DNA of 64,000 nucleotides from Lumbricus rubellus (taxonomy: Eukaryota > Annelida > Clitellata > Crassiclitellata > Lumbricidae): assembly GCA_945859605.1 (NCBI GenBank), contig OX243827.1, positions 186,501-250,500 of the forward strand, given 5' to 3'. The notes beneath the pieces are model-generated. The model did no database searches, had not been told where the DNA came from, and saw only the letters and a program-made list of their open reading frames with translations. Position 1 is the stretch's first letter. The number at the start of each line of letters is the position of its first letter. The position numbers and the translations under genes were made by a program. Below are positions 9,868 through 18,506 of this stretch, piece after piece.

Positions 9868-11164
9868 GATATTAATAGATCGAACGATCGCGAATATTAC
9901 GTCATTTGATGCGCAACGCATCCAGTCAAACAGATCTTATAGTATCCAATGTAATTTGAACAAACAAACGTCCTTAGCCACACGCGCGCGCGCTCGAGCT
10001 GGGCAGTAGAAATAACACCACACAGGCACAGAAAAGAAGATTTCTCTGCGGTACATGTCAATCAACGATTAGCATAATTTATTCCCGTGTTGGGGACCAA
10101 CTCAAAATAAACTTCAACGACCACGGGACGGGATCGGTTCAAAATGTTTTCGTGTTTCCGTGTTTCCGTGTTTTCGTGTTTTCGTGTTTTCGTGTTTCGT
10201 AGGCCTATAGCCTATGCAAGAGCAATAATTATGTTTCGTCTATATAAAAATAATAATATAGCTTCGAAAAACGATCGTAATAATGGAACTTAATTCCGAA
10301 ATATATATTCTCGTTTAACATACAACCTGTAGCCTGTAGGCCTATCTTTCGATCTTCCATGCATAGTTCAGAGTTTTCGGAAATGACCACAACAGCAGCG
10401 AAACGAATAAGCTTACAAGAATACTTAACTGAACTTAGGTCATGTTAAATGTTAGCTGAAGTAAAACAACTGGAGTTTTAGCCGAGAAACAAAATCAACA
10501 AGCAACACGACGTTTGCAAAAACTTGACAACGCCCCTAGGCTTAGGTCTATATAGATAGGCTACAACACAGTCAAGCCAGTTCTGCTTCGCACTTAGTCA
10601 AGCATATCGCTGGCGATCCGTAGAGAATTCTCCGTTAAAAACTATCCCCCTGTCATGCAAACAAGTAGACTTCTTATAACTTTTTTCTAACTTTTGTTTC
10701 TAACTTTTGTTTCTAATTTTTTTAAAAACTTTTTTTCTAACTTTTTTCTAACTTTTTTCTAACTTTTTTCTAACTTTTTTTCTAACTTTTTTTCTAACTT
10801 TTTTCCAACTTTTTTCTACCTTTTTTTAAAAACTTTTTGTTCAACTTTTTTCTGAATTTTTTTTTTTTTTAAAACTTTTTTTTTTTTTTAAACTTTTTTT
10901 AAAAACTTTTTTTCTAACTTTTTTTCTAACTTTTTTCTAACTTTTTTTTAGTCATTTGTCCTAAAAAGTCAAGAATTTTGTTTTTCGATTTTGGCCGCCC
11001 AAGAAAGTTAACGACCTTTTTTTAGTCAGCGTGACCTACTTTCGGTAACATTGATGATACCAAGCTTCGAATGTACAGTAGAACTTGTTATTACAGCGTG
11101 TTGTTATTCATAGAGAAGTAATGATTGCACGAGGGCTGTAGTGGAAGCAATAAATCAGTTAAAT
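9868..11164. other. Non-coding left block of the inner Polinton
   Basis: No gene is visible between the MITE and the integrase. The block contains a tandem repeat of about 10 bp (GTGTTTTCGT type, about 10144-10200), a CG alternation near 9983 and a long T-rich array of CTAACTTTTTT units (about 10676-10947). Nothing else with clear structure was seen. Confidence 0.7.
10676..10947. repeat. T-rich tandem array (CTAACTTTTTT-type units)
   Basis: This is an irregular array of 10-12-bp units with T runs separated by CTAAC, degenerating in the middle into long T and A runs. It lies in the non-coding left part of the inner Polinton. Confidence 0.8.
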
Positions 11165-12055
11165 TCACAATGATATCAAGTCTTTATTATCAAGCCATGA
11201 ATTAAAGGTTTCATCATACCCCAACCATTTAACCAAAGAACGATTTCCACGTTTCCTAATAATCTTTTCTATTTTAAATGTATCTTGCGTTGTCGATTGT
11301 AATTCTGGTTCATAAAATGTCCCTTTTATTTCTTGTCCATGATAGTCAGAGATTTTATATGTTATAGGGTCTGTGTACTGAATGTGTGTTATAGTAAAAA
11401 TTTCCTGTGTCCAATTCTGTGTGTAGCCTTTCTCAAATGTCTTTTTCTTCTTAGAAATTCTTACTTTATCTCCTACTGAAAATTTAGGTTTAACAGTTTC
11501 AGGTACAGCATCACCATACAGATTCATCCACACAACCCATTCGTTTGCTTTAACACTCGCTTTAACAGGAGTCATTTTAATGGAAGAATGTCTTGTGGTG
11601 TTGTATAAATTAACCATATTATCTAAAACATCGATATATCTCTGAGTTGAATTTGCTGTAAAATATTTGAACATTTTCTCTTTCACTGTTCTATTAAATC
11701 TCTCTACGATACAAGATTTCTCTTCGTTCTCAGTTGAATACAACTCCATACCTAATGATTTTACCTGTTTATTATAGAATTCTGTTCCCTTATCGACCCA
11801 AAGTTTATCACCCCTTCTTTTGCTCGTATTAAATATTTTAACGAAAGCATCTGCCACAGATTTCCCAGTTTTATCTTTTATCGGAATAACCCATCCATAT
11901 TTGGAAAATATATCAATAACACTTAACAAATATTTCACCCCAGAATTAAATTTAGCATAAGCCTGCATGTCAATCAAGTCAGCGGCCCAAATTTTGTCCA
12001 CTCCCTGAACATAAACAACTCGCTTCCTGAACTTCCTGACTATAGGTTTATGCAA
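11165..12055 (-). CDS. Polinton integrase with C-terminal chromodomain
   Basis: This is a retroviral-type integrase that inserts the element. Counted from 12055, the catalytic acidic residues are Asp26 (WAADLIDM), Asp88 (WVDKGTEF) and Glu118 (IVERFNRT). A chromodomain follows at about residues 260-296 (VKWLGYDETFNSWL) and may direct integration to particular chromatin. The codon at 12055 is TTG, not ATG. The frame is open rightward to about 12094, where a TGA lies, and no ATG precedes the first catalytic Asp. Upstream it overlaps the phospholipase-like gene in the +1 frame across a seven-A run. Expression may therefore need a frameshift or splicing, or the gene was split by an indel. Confidence 0.92.
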   Translation of the reverse strand: MHKPIVRKFRKRVVYVQGVDKIWAADLIDMQAYAKFNSGVKYLLSVIDIFSKYGWVIPIKDKTGKSVADAFVKIFNTSKRRGDKLWVDKGTEFYNKQVKSLGMELYSTENEEKSCIVERFNRTVKEKMFKYFTANSTQRYIDVLDNMVNLYNTTRHSSIKMTPVKASVKANEWVVWMNLYGDAVPETVKPKFSVGDKVRISKKKKTFEKGYTQNWTQEIFTITHIQYTDPITYKISDYHGQEIKGTFYEPELQSTTQDTFKIEKIIRKRGNRSLVKWLGYDETFNSWLDNKDLISL

Positions 12056-12059
12056 TTCG

Positions 12060-12620
12060 TCAGCAAGTTGGTCTGTCCATCTCAGTGCTTTTTTTCAATC
12101 CCATTCCAAAATGGGTCTTTGTTGATAAAATTGGTTTAACTATAGATCTTTCAACTCGTTCGCGGAACGAAGGATTAGGTATATTATTTAATTCATCTAT
12201 CATAGCTCTGTCAGCGACGTTTCTCCCTGCTGTATCAGTATGTTTAGCATAAGCCAGGTCATGACGATAGGCTGCTGCATCAACTCTATCTACTGGTTTG
12301 CTCCAGTCTTTTGGCGTTCCGTCAGGGTTTAAACGCAAATCCAATCGAGTTCCTGGACCTGTGAAAGAATGTCCTGGAAGATGCATTTCACCTGGGTACT
12401 TTGCCCATGGAAGTTTAATGTTGGAAGTAGCAGAATTGAGAGCTGAGACCAAATCACCACCTTGTACAGTAGTAGACATTTTAGTAAACTGAGTTTTTCT
12501 AGCGCCACAATCAGCGCATACACATCTAAGCATAGATCTACCATTCTTACTAACGACTCGTTGAATATCTCTACACTCAGTTTTTCGTTTACATTTTACG
12601 CAATACGAGCTGTGCTCCAT
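12060..12620 (-). CDS. Zinc-ribbon and phospholipase A2-like protein
   Basis: The protein has 186 residues. Residues 7-38 form a zinc ribbon (Cys7, Cys10, Cys35, Cys38) resembling DUF5679. Residues about 83-150 resemble the parvovirus-type phospholipase A2 domain: a GPGTRLDL calcium-loop-like segment and the His120-Asp121 dyad in YRHDLAY. In parvoviruses this enzyme helps particles leave endosomes; a similar role here is inference. It diverges from the ATPase gene across a 20-bp AT-rich gap and its end overlaps the integrase frame. The start is the ATG at 12620. Confidence 0.82.
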   Translation of the reverse strand: MEHSSYCVKCKRKTECRDIQRVVSKNGRSMLRCVCADCGARKTQFTKMSTTVQGGDLVSALNSATSNIKLPWAKYPGEMHLPGHSFTGPGTRLDLRLNPDGTPKDWSKPVDRVDAAAYRHDLAYAKHTDTAGRNVADRAMIDELNNIPNPSFRERVERSIVKPILSTKTHFGMGLKKSTEMDRPTC

Positions 12621-12640
12621 TTTAATATAATATAATTAAA
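12621..12640. promoter_or_regulatory. Divergent AT-rich promoter region
   Basis: Only 20 bp separate the two start codons, and they consist of TTTAATATAATATAATTAAA. TATA-like strings occur on both strands, so this gap is the likely core promoter or leader for both the phospholipase-like and the ATPase gene. Confidence 0.55.
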
Positions 12641-13417
12641 ATGGAAGTCCATGACCTGTCATGGAATGAAGATACATCTAAACGCTTTAACAGTCCTCTC
12701 CTACCAAGAAGCATCAGAGGTTTGATCGTAGGTAAGTCTCAATGCGGTAAAACAACTTTACTACTTAATTTATTACTGAGACCTGGTTGGTTAGACTATG
12801 ATAACTTACAGATCTTCGGTAAATCACTTTTCCAACCAGAATACAAGATACTTAAGAAAGCATTCGAAGAGAAATTACCAAAGGAAGCAATTATAAGACT
12901 TTTTGATAATCGAGATGAAATAATGAAATTAAATGTATCACCGACCGCCGTAGTCGAGGAGATGTCTAAATACATGGAAAAGAAATCCGATATTGACTGC
13001 AAGTTCTTTGAAACCTCTGAAGATGTTCCAGATCCACGAGACTTAAGTCGAGATAAGAAGAATCTCATGATTTTTGATGATTTACAGTTAGAGCGACAAA
13101 ATAAATGCGAATCCTATTATATAAGAGGTAGGCATAGTAATGTAGACTGCTTTTACCTAGCACAAAATTATTTCAAGCTACCTAGACAAACTATAAGAGA
13201 GAATGCTAACTTTATATGTCTATTCCCTCAAGACCTCAAAAATATTAATCATATATACAGCGATCATATAGGCGTAGATGATATGACTATTGAAGAATTT
13301 CGAAAACTATGCAAAACTGCGTGGGATGAAACGCATGGTTTTGTGGTTATAGACCTTACTAGTAAAACAAATAAGGGCAAGTACAGATCTGGATTAGATA
13401 CATTTTACATTAAATAA
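12641..13417 (+). CDS. DNA-packaging ATPase (FtsK/HerA, A32-like)
   Basis: The protein has 258 residues. Walker A is GKSQCGKTT at residues 31-39 and Walker B is NLMIFDDL at about 140-147. A conserved RHSNVDCFYLAQNYF sensor-type segment follows. This is the packaging motor of Polintons and related double-jelly-roll viruses, which drives DNA into the capsid. The ATG at 12641 follows TATAATTAAA directly. It is the first of the rightward genes and is followed after 66 bp by the minor capsid gene. The frame is intact. Confidence 0.95.
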   Translation: MEVHDLSWNEDTSKRFNSPLLPRSIRGLIVGKSQCGKTTLLLNLLLRPGWLDYDNLQIFGKSLFQPEYKILKKAFEEKLPKEAIIRLFDNRDEIMKLNVSPTAVVEEMSKYMEKKSDIDCKFFETSEDVPDPRDLSRDKKNLMIFDDLQLERQNKCESYYIRGRHSNVDCFYLAQNYFKLPRQTIRENANFICLFPQDLKNINHIYSDHIGVDDMTIEEFRKLCKTAWDETHGFVVIDLTSKTNKGKYRSGLDTFYIK

Positions 13418-13483
13418 AAGCAATAATAAAATGATAACAAAATTTAAGATTTTATATTCTAGGTTTAAAAATAGCTATCTAAA

Positions 13484-14257
13484 ATGGAAACCCTTCTTGA
13501 CGAGATTTTATCTAATACTCAAACGATTGCACGCAACACAGAGGCTAAAGAATCCTTTTGCATTTTGTTGAGCGAAAGGAGCACACGAATTCGAACGAAA
13601 TTTAATCCACTAATCGAACTGGACAAAAGTAAAACGTATGAAATGGCCCTTGTTAATCTTGAAACTTACTTCAGTTATCCCAATATAGACGAAACAAATA
13701 ATAAATTCGTATATTCGTCAGATAACGGTGTAACGTGGAAAGATTTAGACATTCCAACCGGTTGCTATGAAATCGTAGACTTAAACGATTACATACAGAG
13801 AATTCTAAAAGAAGAAGGTCATGGACAATGTATAAAGTTGCAACCAAATAACAATACTTTGAAGGCTGTTTTGGAAATTGATGAGAACTATAAAGTTGAT
13901 TTTACAGTACCAAATTCAATTAGTACGGTTCTAGGATTTCAGAGTCGTGTATACTCCGAAGGATATAACGAATCCGAGCACATAGTCAATATAAACAGCG
14001 TGAATAGTTTACGTGTTACCAGTGATATAATAGGATCATCGTATGCCAACGGAACTACGGAGAACATAATTTATTCTTTCTTTCCATCGGTCGGGCCTGG
14101 TTATAAGATAATCGAATCTCCTCATAATCTCGTATATCTTCCAATAACGCTATACTCTATTTCATCGATGGAAACAAAACTAATAGACCAAAATGGAAAA
14201 CTAATTAATTTAAGAGGTGAGGAATTGTCGATACGATTTCATATAAGAGAGGTTTAA
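13484..14257 (+). CDS. Minor capsid (penton-type) protein
   Basis: The protein has 257 residues, begins METLLDEILSNTQTIARN and is predominantly beta-strand in character (TYEMALVNLETYFSYP, then TVLGFQSRVY). Position between the ATPase and the membrane-active-type gene, and size, match the single jelly-roll penton protein of Polintons. In related viruses it occupies capsid vertices. There is no catalytic motif. The identification rests on position, length and general character rather than on a short diagnostic motif. Confidence 0.8.
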   Translation: METLLDEILSNTQTIARNTEAKESFCILLSERSTRIRTKFNPLIELDKSKTYEMALVNLETYFSYPNIDETNNKFVYSSDNGVTWKDLDIPTGCYEIVDLNDYIQRILKEEGHGQCIKLQPNNNTLKAVLEIDENYKVDFTVPNSISTVLGFQSRVYSEGYNESEHIVNINSVNSLRVTSDIIGSSYANGTTENIIYSFFPSVGPGYKIIESPHNLVYLPITLYSISSMETKLIDQNGKLINLRGEELSIRFHIREV

Positions 14258-14281
14258 TTTAAAGTTTATATTTAATGTAAG

Positions 14282-14920
14282 ATGAGCGCTTACGCTAAGG
14301 TCAAAGTTAATATTTCTGAAGGGCAAAAAGAGAAGATTAAGCGAGCTGTTCAAGTCGGAACTGGGGTGAGTATAAGACTTTCTCATGAAGATATAACTGG
14401 TGAGCATGTATTAGCTCTAAACCAGAGGCAAATTAACAAGTTAACTAAAGCGTATCAGAATGGAACTGGTGTGACAATTAAAATGGGTAAAAAGCAATTA
14501 GAAGACAATGCGAGAGTCGAAGGCGGATTTATTGGCGCTATTCTACCGTTCTTAGCAACAGCCGGAAAGTTTCTTCTGTCTAGTGTTCTTCCGAGTTTAG
14601 CCACAGGAGCCTTAACAGGATTGGGTTCTGCAGCTGGTTCCAAAATTGTCGATAAAATAAGTGGATCTTCGATCTCACATCCGATAAGTGGATCTTCGAT
14701 AAGTGGATCTGGCGTGCTGTACGTTAAGAAAGGAGGAATATGCTGTAAGATAGTGCCTGCTGGGGAAGGTCTTTTTCTATCTCCGTGGAAAAAGGGTATT
14801 TCGATATCGGGTTCCGGTCTGTTTATGAAAAGAGGAACAGGATATGTCAGCGGTGAAGGTCTTATACTTGGTCCCAATTCACCATTTAAAAATATTCCTA
14901 TTCTTGGAATGTTACTTTAA
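14282..14920 (+). CDS. Conserved Polinton virion-type protein with hydrophobic segment
   Basis: The protein has 212 residues. Two similar basic modules (VGTGVSIRL and NGTGVTIKM) precede a Gly/Ala/Leu-rich hydrophobic stretch at about residues 80-120 (GAILPFLATAGKFLLSS). A Gly/Ser-rich part follows with repeated ISGSSIS and several GxGLxL turns, ending LGPNSPFKNIPILGMLL. Polintons regularly carry such a protein beside the capsid genes, and comparison with adenovirus pVI/pX-type internal proteins is reasonable but unproven. The repeated ISGSSIS codons are built from a DNA repeat also found at 18430-18476. The spacing to the next gene is 16 bp. Confidence 0.7.
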   Translation: MSAYAKVKVNISEGQKEKIKRAVQVGTGVSIRLSHEDITGEHVLALNQRQINKLTKAYQNGTGVTIKMGKKQLEDNARVEGGFIGAILPFLATAGKFLLSSVLPSLATGALTGLGSAAGSKIVDKISGSSISHPISGSSISGSGVLYVKKGGICCKIVPAGEGLFLSPWKKGISISGSGLFMKRGTGYVSGEGLILGPNSPFKNIPILGMLL

Positions 14921-14936
14921 ACAATCTTTTATATAA
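14921..14936 (+). promoter_or_regulatory. Compact AT-rich leader (TTTTATATAA before ATG)
   Basis: This 16-bp intergenic gap ends TTTTATATAAATG. It is one of the shortest cases of the TATA-like leaders that directly precede almost every gene in both Polintons. Confidence 0.45.
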
Positions 14937-15323
14937 ATGTCTGGATACGGTCACCCAATACACAAATTTATCACCAAACGGAAGCCTCGTGTGAGTACGA
15001 TAATTTGGATGCCTAAAGTGGTCCCTCACGCTCCTGCAAGACAACGAGCAGGCGATAGATATGAGATTTTTGCTCAGCAAGCGATAACGATTGAACCAAA
15101 GACAAATATTACAGTAGAAGTAGGCCTTGGAGTCCGAATGACCAGTGGAATGTGTCTAGTCTCTCTCAGGCAGAAGTTGAAACAACTCAGACTGAGTCTT
15201 CAAGATGGTACTGTCCTAGAGGACGCAGAGGATATAATAATTACAATTCAAAACAACTCAGATTCACCAGTTACTATAAATGAAAAAGACTCAATTTGTT
15301 ATGTTAATTACTACGATGCATAA
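14937..15323 (+). CDS. dUTPase-like fold protein, probably not catalytic
   Basis: The protein has 128 residues. The order of segments follows the dUTPase beta-barrel: RAGDRYEIFA (residues about 37-46) where motif 1 stands, VEVGLGVRMTSGMCLVSLR where the strand and motif 2 stand, GTVLEDAEDIIITIQNNSD as motif 3, and NEKDSICYVNYY as motif 4. The serine of motif 2 and the tyrosine of motif 3 are not evident. It may therefore have kept the trimeric fold for a structural or regulatory task. It sits among capsid genes. The assignment is from pattern only. Confidence 0.6.
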   Translation: MSGYGHPIHKFITKRKPRVSTIIWMPKVVPHAPARQRAGDRYEIFAQQAITIEPKTNITVEVGLGVRMTSGMCLVSLRQKLKQLRLSLQDGTVLEDAEDIIITIQNNSDSPVTINEKDSICYVNYYDA

Positions 15324-15385
15324 ATTGTACGTTTTATGTTTACGTTTTATGTTTACGTTTTATGTCTACGTTTCACGTTACGTTT
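15324..15385. repeat. 12-bp tandem repeat between genes
   Basis: Three to four copies of a unit like ACGTTTTATGTT fill the gap between the dUTPase-like gene and the next gene. They are followed by an AT-rich leader (CTTATAATAAAAA) before the ATG at 15410. Confidence 0.75.
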
Positions 15386-15409
15386 TAAACATTATACTTA
15401 TAATAAAAA

Positions 15410-16309
15410 ATGTCACTACTGAAAATTAGTGATCCTGCAAAAAGAGATTTTATTATCGAAGAGTTTTTAAAAACGAAAAAAAATATTAAACAAAAATTTC
15501 TCTCTGAGAGAATAGATGATCTTGGACTTCAACGAGAATTAACGAAAATCTACAAACCAATAGTCGACTCTCAATCAGCAATTTCAAAAGAACAAAACGC
15601 TTTGCTGTCGACAATAAAAGATAACTCTGCAGCAACATCACTCGCTCTAAAATCACTTCCAGATTCGTTGAAAACTATTCAATTTCCTCAGTATCCGTCT
15701 ATAGAGGCGTACGATGACGATGACCCAGTAGAAGACATTAGAAGGTTAGAATTAGGAAATATTGCAGTTGAATACCTTAAAAAATATGCTTCTGATAAAA
15801 GACTTGTGGATACAACATTCGGATTAAGATCAAGAGATGGAAAATTCTACATCGGTGACAGCGAAGCCTCAATCCAATTAAATGATATTACAGTTGGAAC
15901 CACAACTTATCAAGGAACTCCAGGATTATGGGAATTGTTAACGTTAGCTAGTCCAAACAGTTCAATTTATGATAATCGTGATCTCGAAGAATACGCCGAG
16001 ATTCTAATTAAAACGAATGCCATGAGTCAGCCAAATAAACCAAACAAACCTAAATCGTCTAGAAGTGTAAAATATGCAAAGATAATAAAACCCATATGGG
16101 ACGATTACATGAAGTTAAGAGGTAAAACAGGAAGCGGAATAATTACCATTCCTTCAGATCCTAACGAATTAGTAAAACAACTTGAGTTACGATTGTATAG
16201 CTATAAAGCGGGAAATACAGGAGTAAGAAATGAAATTGTAGGCATGAGTGACGAGTTACTAAGACAAGGAGTGATAACCAAAGATGAATATAAAAAATTG
16301 ATGATCTAA
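15410..16309 (+). CDS. Polinton protein with DUF8207-like domain
   Basis: The protein has 299 residues. An N-terminal charged helical part (about 1-95, possibly coiled-coil) precedes a conserved region at about 135-210. That region contains DTTFGLRSRDGKFYIGDS, TTYQGTPGLWELLT and YAEILIKTNAM, a pattern I recall from the DUF8207 family found in Polinton-bearing animals. A basic linker and a C-terminal helix follow. The function is unknown; a virion or assembly protein is suggested only by its place in the capsid block. After the stop, a short segment of about 19 bp is tandemly repeated (16302-16345). Confidence 0.7.
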   Translation: MSLLKISDPAKRDFIIEEFLKTKKNIKQKFLSERIDDLGLQRELTKIYKPIVDSQSAISKEQNALLSTIKDNSAATSLALKSLPDSLKTIQFPQYPSIEAYDDDDPVEDIRRLELGNIAVEYLKKYASDKRLVDTTFGLRSRDGKFYIGDSEASIQLNDITVGTTTYQGTPGLWELLTLASPNSSIYDNRDLEEYAEILIKTNAMSQPNKPNKPKSSRSVKYAKIIKPIWDDYMKLRGKTGSGIITIPSDPNELVKQLELRLYSYKAGNTGVRNEIVGMSDELLRQGVITKDEYKKLMI

Positions 16310-16351
16310 TTTAAAAATTGATGATCTAATTTAAAAATTGATGATATAGAA

Positions 16352-16707
16352 ATGCTGGTCGTTGCGAGAAGAAGTTATAAAAAAGTACACGTTGTCGGTG
16401 GAGCAGGAATATTCGATTCCATTGCAGGATTTCTCAAGAGGCTACTGACATCGAATGCAGCCAAACAAATTGCGAGCACAGCTGTCAAAGAGATTGGGGT
16501 GTTGCTAAGGATAAGGCTATCGACGTTGGAAAACGATTACTCAATAAGATACTCCCTAAAGCTCCCGTTCAGCAGCCGATAACTCAGGAAACTAAAGTCA
16601 TTCTAGCTAGATTACTAGGATCGAATCCAGAAATGACGGGAGGAGCTATTAGAATTCAAGATCTCGTAAAACGCTTAAACGGAGGTGGTTTGAAAATGGC
16701 AGTTTAA
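16352..16707 (+). pseudogene. Small basic virion-type protein, frameshifted
   Basis: The frame from the ATG at 16352 encodes a basic, glycine-containing start (VHVVGGAGIFDSIAGFLKRLL). It loses homogeneity near 16497-16505, where a different plus frame continues with the same character to a TAA at 16705-16707 (ending GGGLKMAV). A one-base indel near the GGGG run at 16494-16500 explains this. Similar short basic proteins beside the major capsid gene are usual in Polintons. This is the clearest lesion of the inner element. Confidence 0.6.
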
Positions 16708-16772
16708 ATTTATTTTGCTTAAGTTTATTTTCTTATTTAGGTCTAAAAATTTATTTTCTTATTTAAAAATAT

Positions 16773-18083
16773 ATGTATAATAAAATGCAATCCGATATTC
16801 TAAGATTCACAGAGCAACCATTGATCGATGAAGGTATCGAGCGATACGAATGGCACGAGTACGAACCTGTAGCGAGAACTAACCTTAACAGTTCTGGTGA
16901 AATAAGAATAAATATTGAAATACAAGACTTATACAGTCACCCAGCAGAGTCATATCTACAATTCGACGGAAGACTAATTAAAACCGATGACACCGCATAC
17001 GTTAATGCTGATTTAGTCGCTCTTACGAATAATGGGCTTATGTATCTATTCAGTCAAATATCCTATCAGTTATCAAATCAAGAAATCGAAACGCTATTTC
17101 ATCCGGGTCAAGCTACAACGATGCTCGGTTTACTTACGTATCCAAACGATTTTCAGCTGACTCAAGGCTTAAATCAGCTGTGGTATAAAGACACTGGGGC
17201 GACTGCTGTTATTGCGGACAACCCCGGATTTGCCACTAGACAAAGCTTTCTCATTCGCAAACCAAACACTAAAGGAATGTTCAGCTTTATTGTTCCGTTG
17301 AAGCATATTTTCTGGTTTTGCGATGATTACGACAAGATTATTTACGGCTTCAAACAGACGCTGACATTAGTTCGTAAAGCCGACGATGATGCAATATTCC
17401 GAGATAACGCTGCAGCTGCTGGAAAAGTTGCGATAAACAAAATTTCATGGTTTATTCCACACGTTATTCCTTCCGATATGGAACGAATGCAGTTGTATAA
17501 GACGATTGAATCGAAATTAACGTTGCCAGTTGCGTATAGAGCTCGTCAATGCGACACGATAACAGTTCCTCAGTCGACAAGTTTCAGTTGGAGATTAAGC
17601 GTTAAAACATCACCGGAGAAACCTAGATATATCATCGTAGGATTTCAGACTAGTCGTAGCGGTGATCAGGAAGCTAATCCATCGCTATTTAATCACTGCG
17701 ACCTTAAGAACATATATGTGATGATGAATCAAGAAAGATATCCTGCTGTCGACCATAACCTGTCGTTTCCTAATCAACAATTCTCCAGAGCGTACAGAGA
17801 CGCGTCCTCCTTTAGTCAAAAATTCTATGGTATGGATAAGTTGATTACGCAAGGAAATATAACACCTGTTGATTATAAAGAATTATATCCGTTGTTCGTG
17901 TTCGATGTAAGCAAGCAATCCGAGCGTTTGAAATCTTCAGTCGTTGATATTCAGATTAAGGCTCTTTTCAATGCAGCAGTGCCAGCCGACACCGAAGCGT
18001 ATGCTGTCGTAATTTCAGATAGGTTGCTGCAGTTCCAATCGGATGGGCAGAAAATGAGTGTAGTGTATGGAAAATTGATTTAA
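16773..18083 (+). CDS. Major capsid protein (double jelly-roll)
   Basis: The protein has 436 residues from the first ATG. A second ATG at 16785 is directly preceded by ATAATAAA and may be the real start (432 residues). Segments typical of the family are a beta-rich N-terminal barrel, FSFIVPLKHIFWFCDDYDKII near the middle and a second barrel ending KMSVVYGKLI. Trimers of this protein form the capsid in Polinton-type and related viruses. The frame is intact. The gene is followed after 16 bp by the SAP/NUMOD1-like gene. Confidence 0.93.
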   Translation: MYNKMQSDILRFTEQPLIDEGIERYEWHEYEPVARTNLNSSGEIRINIEIQDLYSHPAESYLQFDGRLIKTDDTAYVNADLVALTNNGLMYLFSQISYQLSNQEIETLFHPGQATTMLGLLTYPNDFQLTQGLNQLWYKDTGATAVIADNPGFATRQSFLIRKPNTKGMFSFIVPLKHIFWFCDDYDKIIYGFKQTLTLVRKADDDAIFRDNAAAAGKVAINKISWFIPHVIPSDMERMQLYKTIESKLTLPVAYRARQCDTITVPQSTSFSWRLSVKTSPEKPRYIIVGFQTSRSGDQEANPSLFNHCDLKNIYVMMNQERYPAVDHNLSFPNQQFSRAYRDASSFSQKFYGMDKLITQGNITPVDYKELYPLFVFDVSKQSERLKSSVVDIQIKALFNAAVPADTEAYAVVISDRLLQFQSDGQKMSVVYGKLI

Positions 18084-18099
18084 AGAATACTTATATATT
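18084..18099 (+). promoter_or_regulatory. Compact AT-rich leader (CTTATATATT before ATG)
   Basis: The 16-bp gap AGAATACTTATATATT precedes the ATG at 18100, another TATA-like string in direct contact with a start codon. Confidence 0.45.
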
Positions 18100-18429
18100 A
18101 TGAAGCTACCAGAGCTTAGAATGTTAGCCAAGCATCACGATGTTACAGGCACTTCACATCTCAACAAATCTCAAATGATAGCGGTATTGATCGAAAAGAA
18201 TATTCTTCCGATGGACTACAAGTCTGTGTCATATCGACATGACACGTTGGGTAGTATCAGGAAACAACCGAGAAGAGTAGATATTATAGATCGAGAGACT
18301 GGCGTTGTTACCTCGTATCCATCGATGTATAAAGCTGCTAAGGCGTATGGTCAGAGTGCTGGCATAATAGCTTATCATAACGGAAATGTCTGGAGAGATA
18401 GATACGAAATTAAAGTGTATGAGAGATAG
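18100..18429 (+). CDS. SAP-like and NUMOD1-like DNA-binding protein
   Basis: The protein has 109 residues. Residues 1-35 (LPELRMLAKHHDVTG...LNKSQMIAVL) form a SAP or Rho-N-type helix-extension-helix. Residues about 65-105 (VTSYPSMYKAAKAYG...NGNVWRDRYEIKVY) look like a NUMOD1-type helix-turn-helix module as found beside homing nucleases. No nuclease domain is attached. In the outer Polinton comparable SAP-like segments are fused to the polymerase N-terminus instead. A role in terminus recognition or genome organisation is possible but not shown. Confidence 0.6.
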   Translation: MKLPELRMLAKHHDVTGTSHLNKSQMIAVLIEKNILPMDYKSVSYRHDTLGSIRKQPRRVDIIDRETGVVTSYPSMYKAAKAYGQSAGIIAYHNGNVWRDRYEIKVYER

Positions 18430-18476
18430 ATAAGTGGATCTTCGATCTCACAGATAAGTGGATCTTCGATCTCACA
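18430..18476. repeat. Two tandem 24-bp units shared with the gene at 14282-14920
   Basis: Units starting ATAAGTGGATCTTCGATC at 18430 and 18454 are identical over 23 bp to 14657-14679, which lies inside a coding region 3.8 kb away. A shorter form occurs at 14684. Here they are non-coding and lie just before the polymerase leader. Confidence 0.8.
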
Positions 18477-18506
18477 TGTTTTAATATTTTTGCGTGGTAA
18501 GATAAA

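Noticed and set aside
14455..14877. 140-residue minus frame opposite the conserved virion-type gene
   Set aside because: Shadow of the plus-strand gene; no motif, and neighbouring genes are all on the plus strand.
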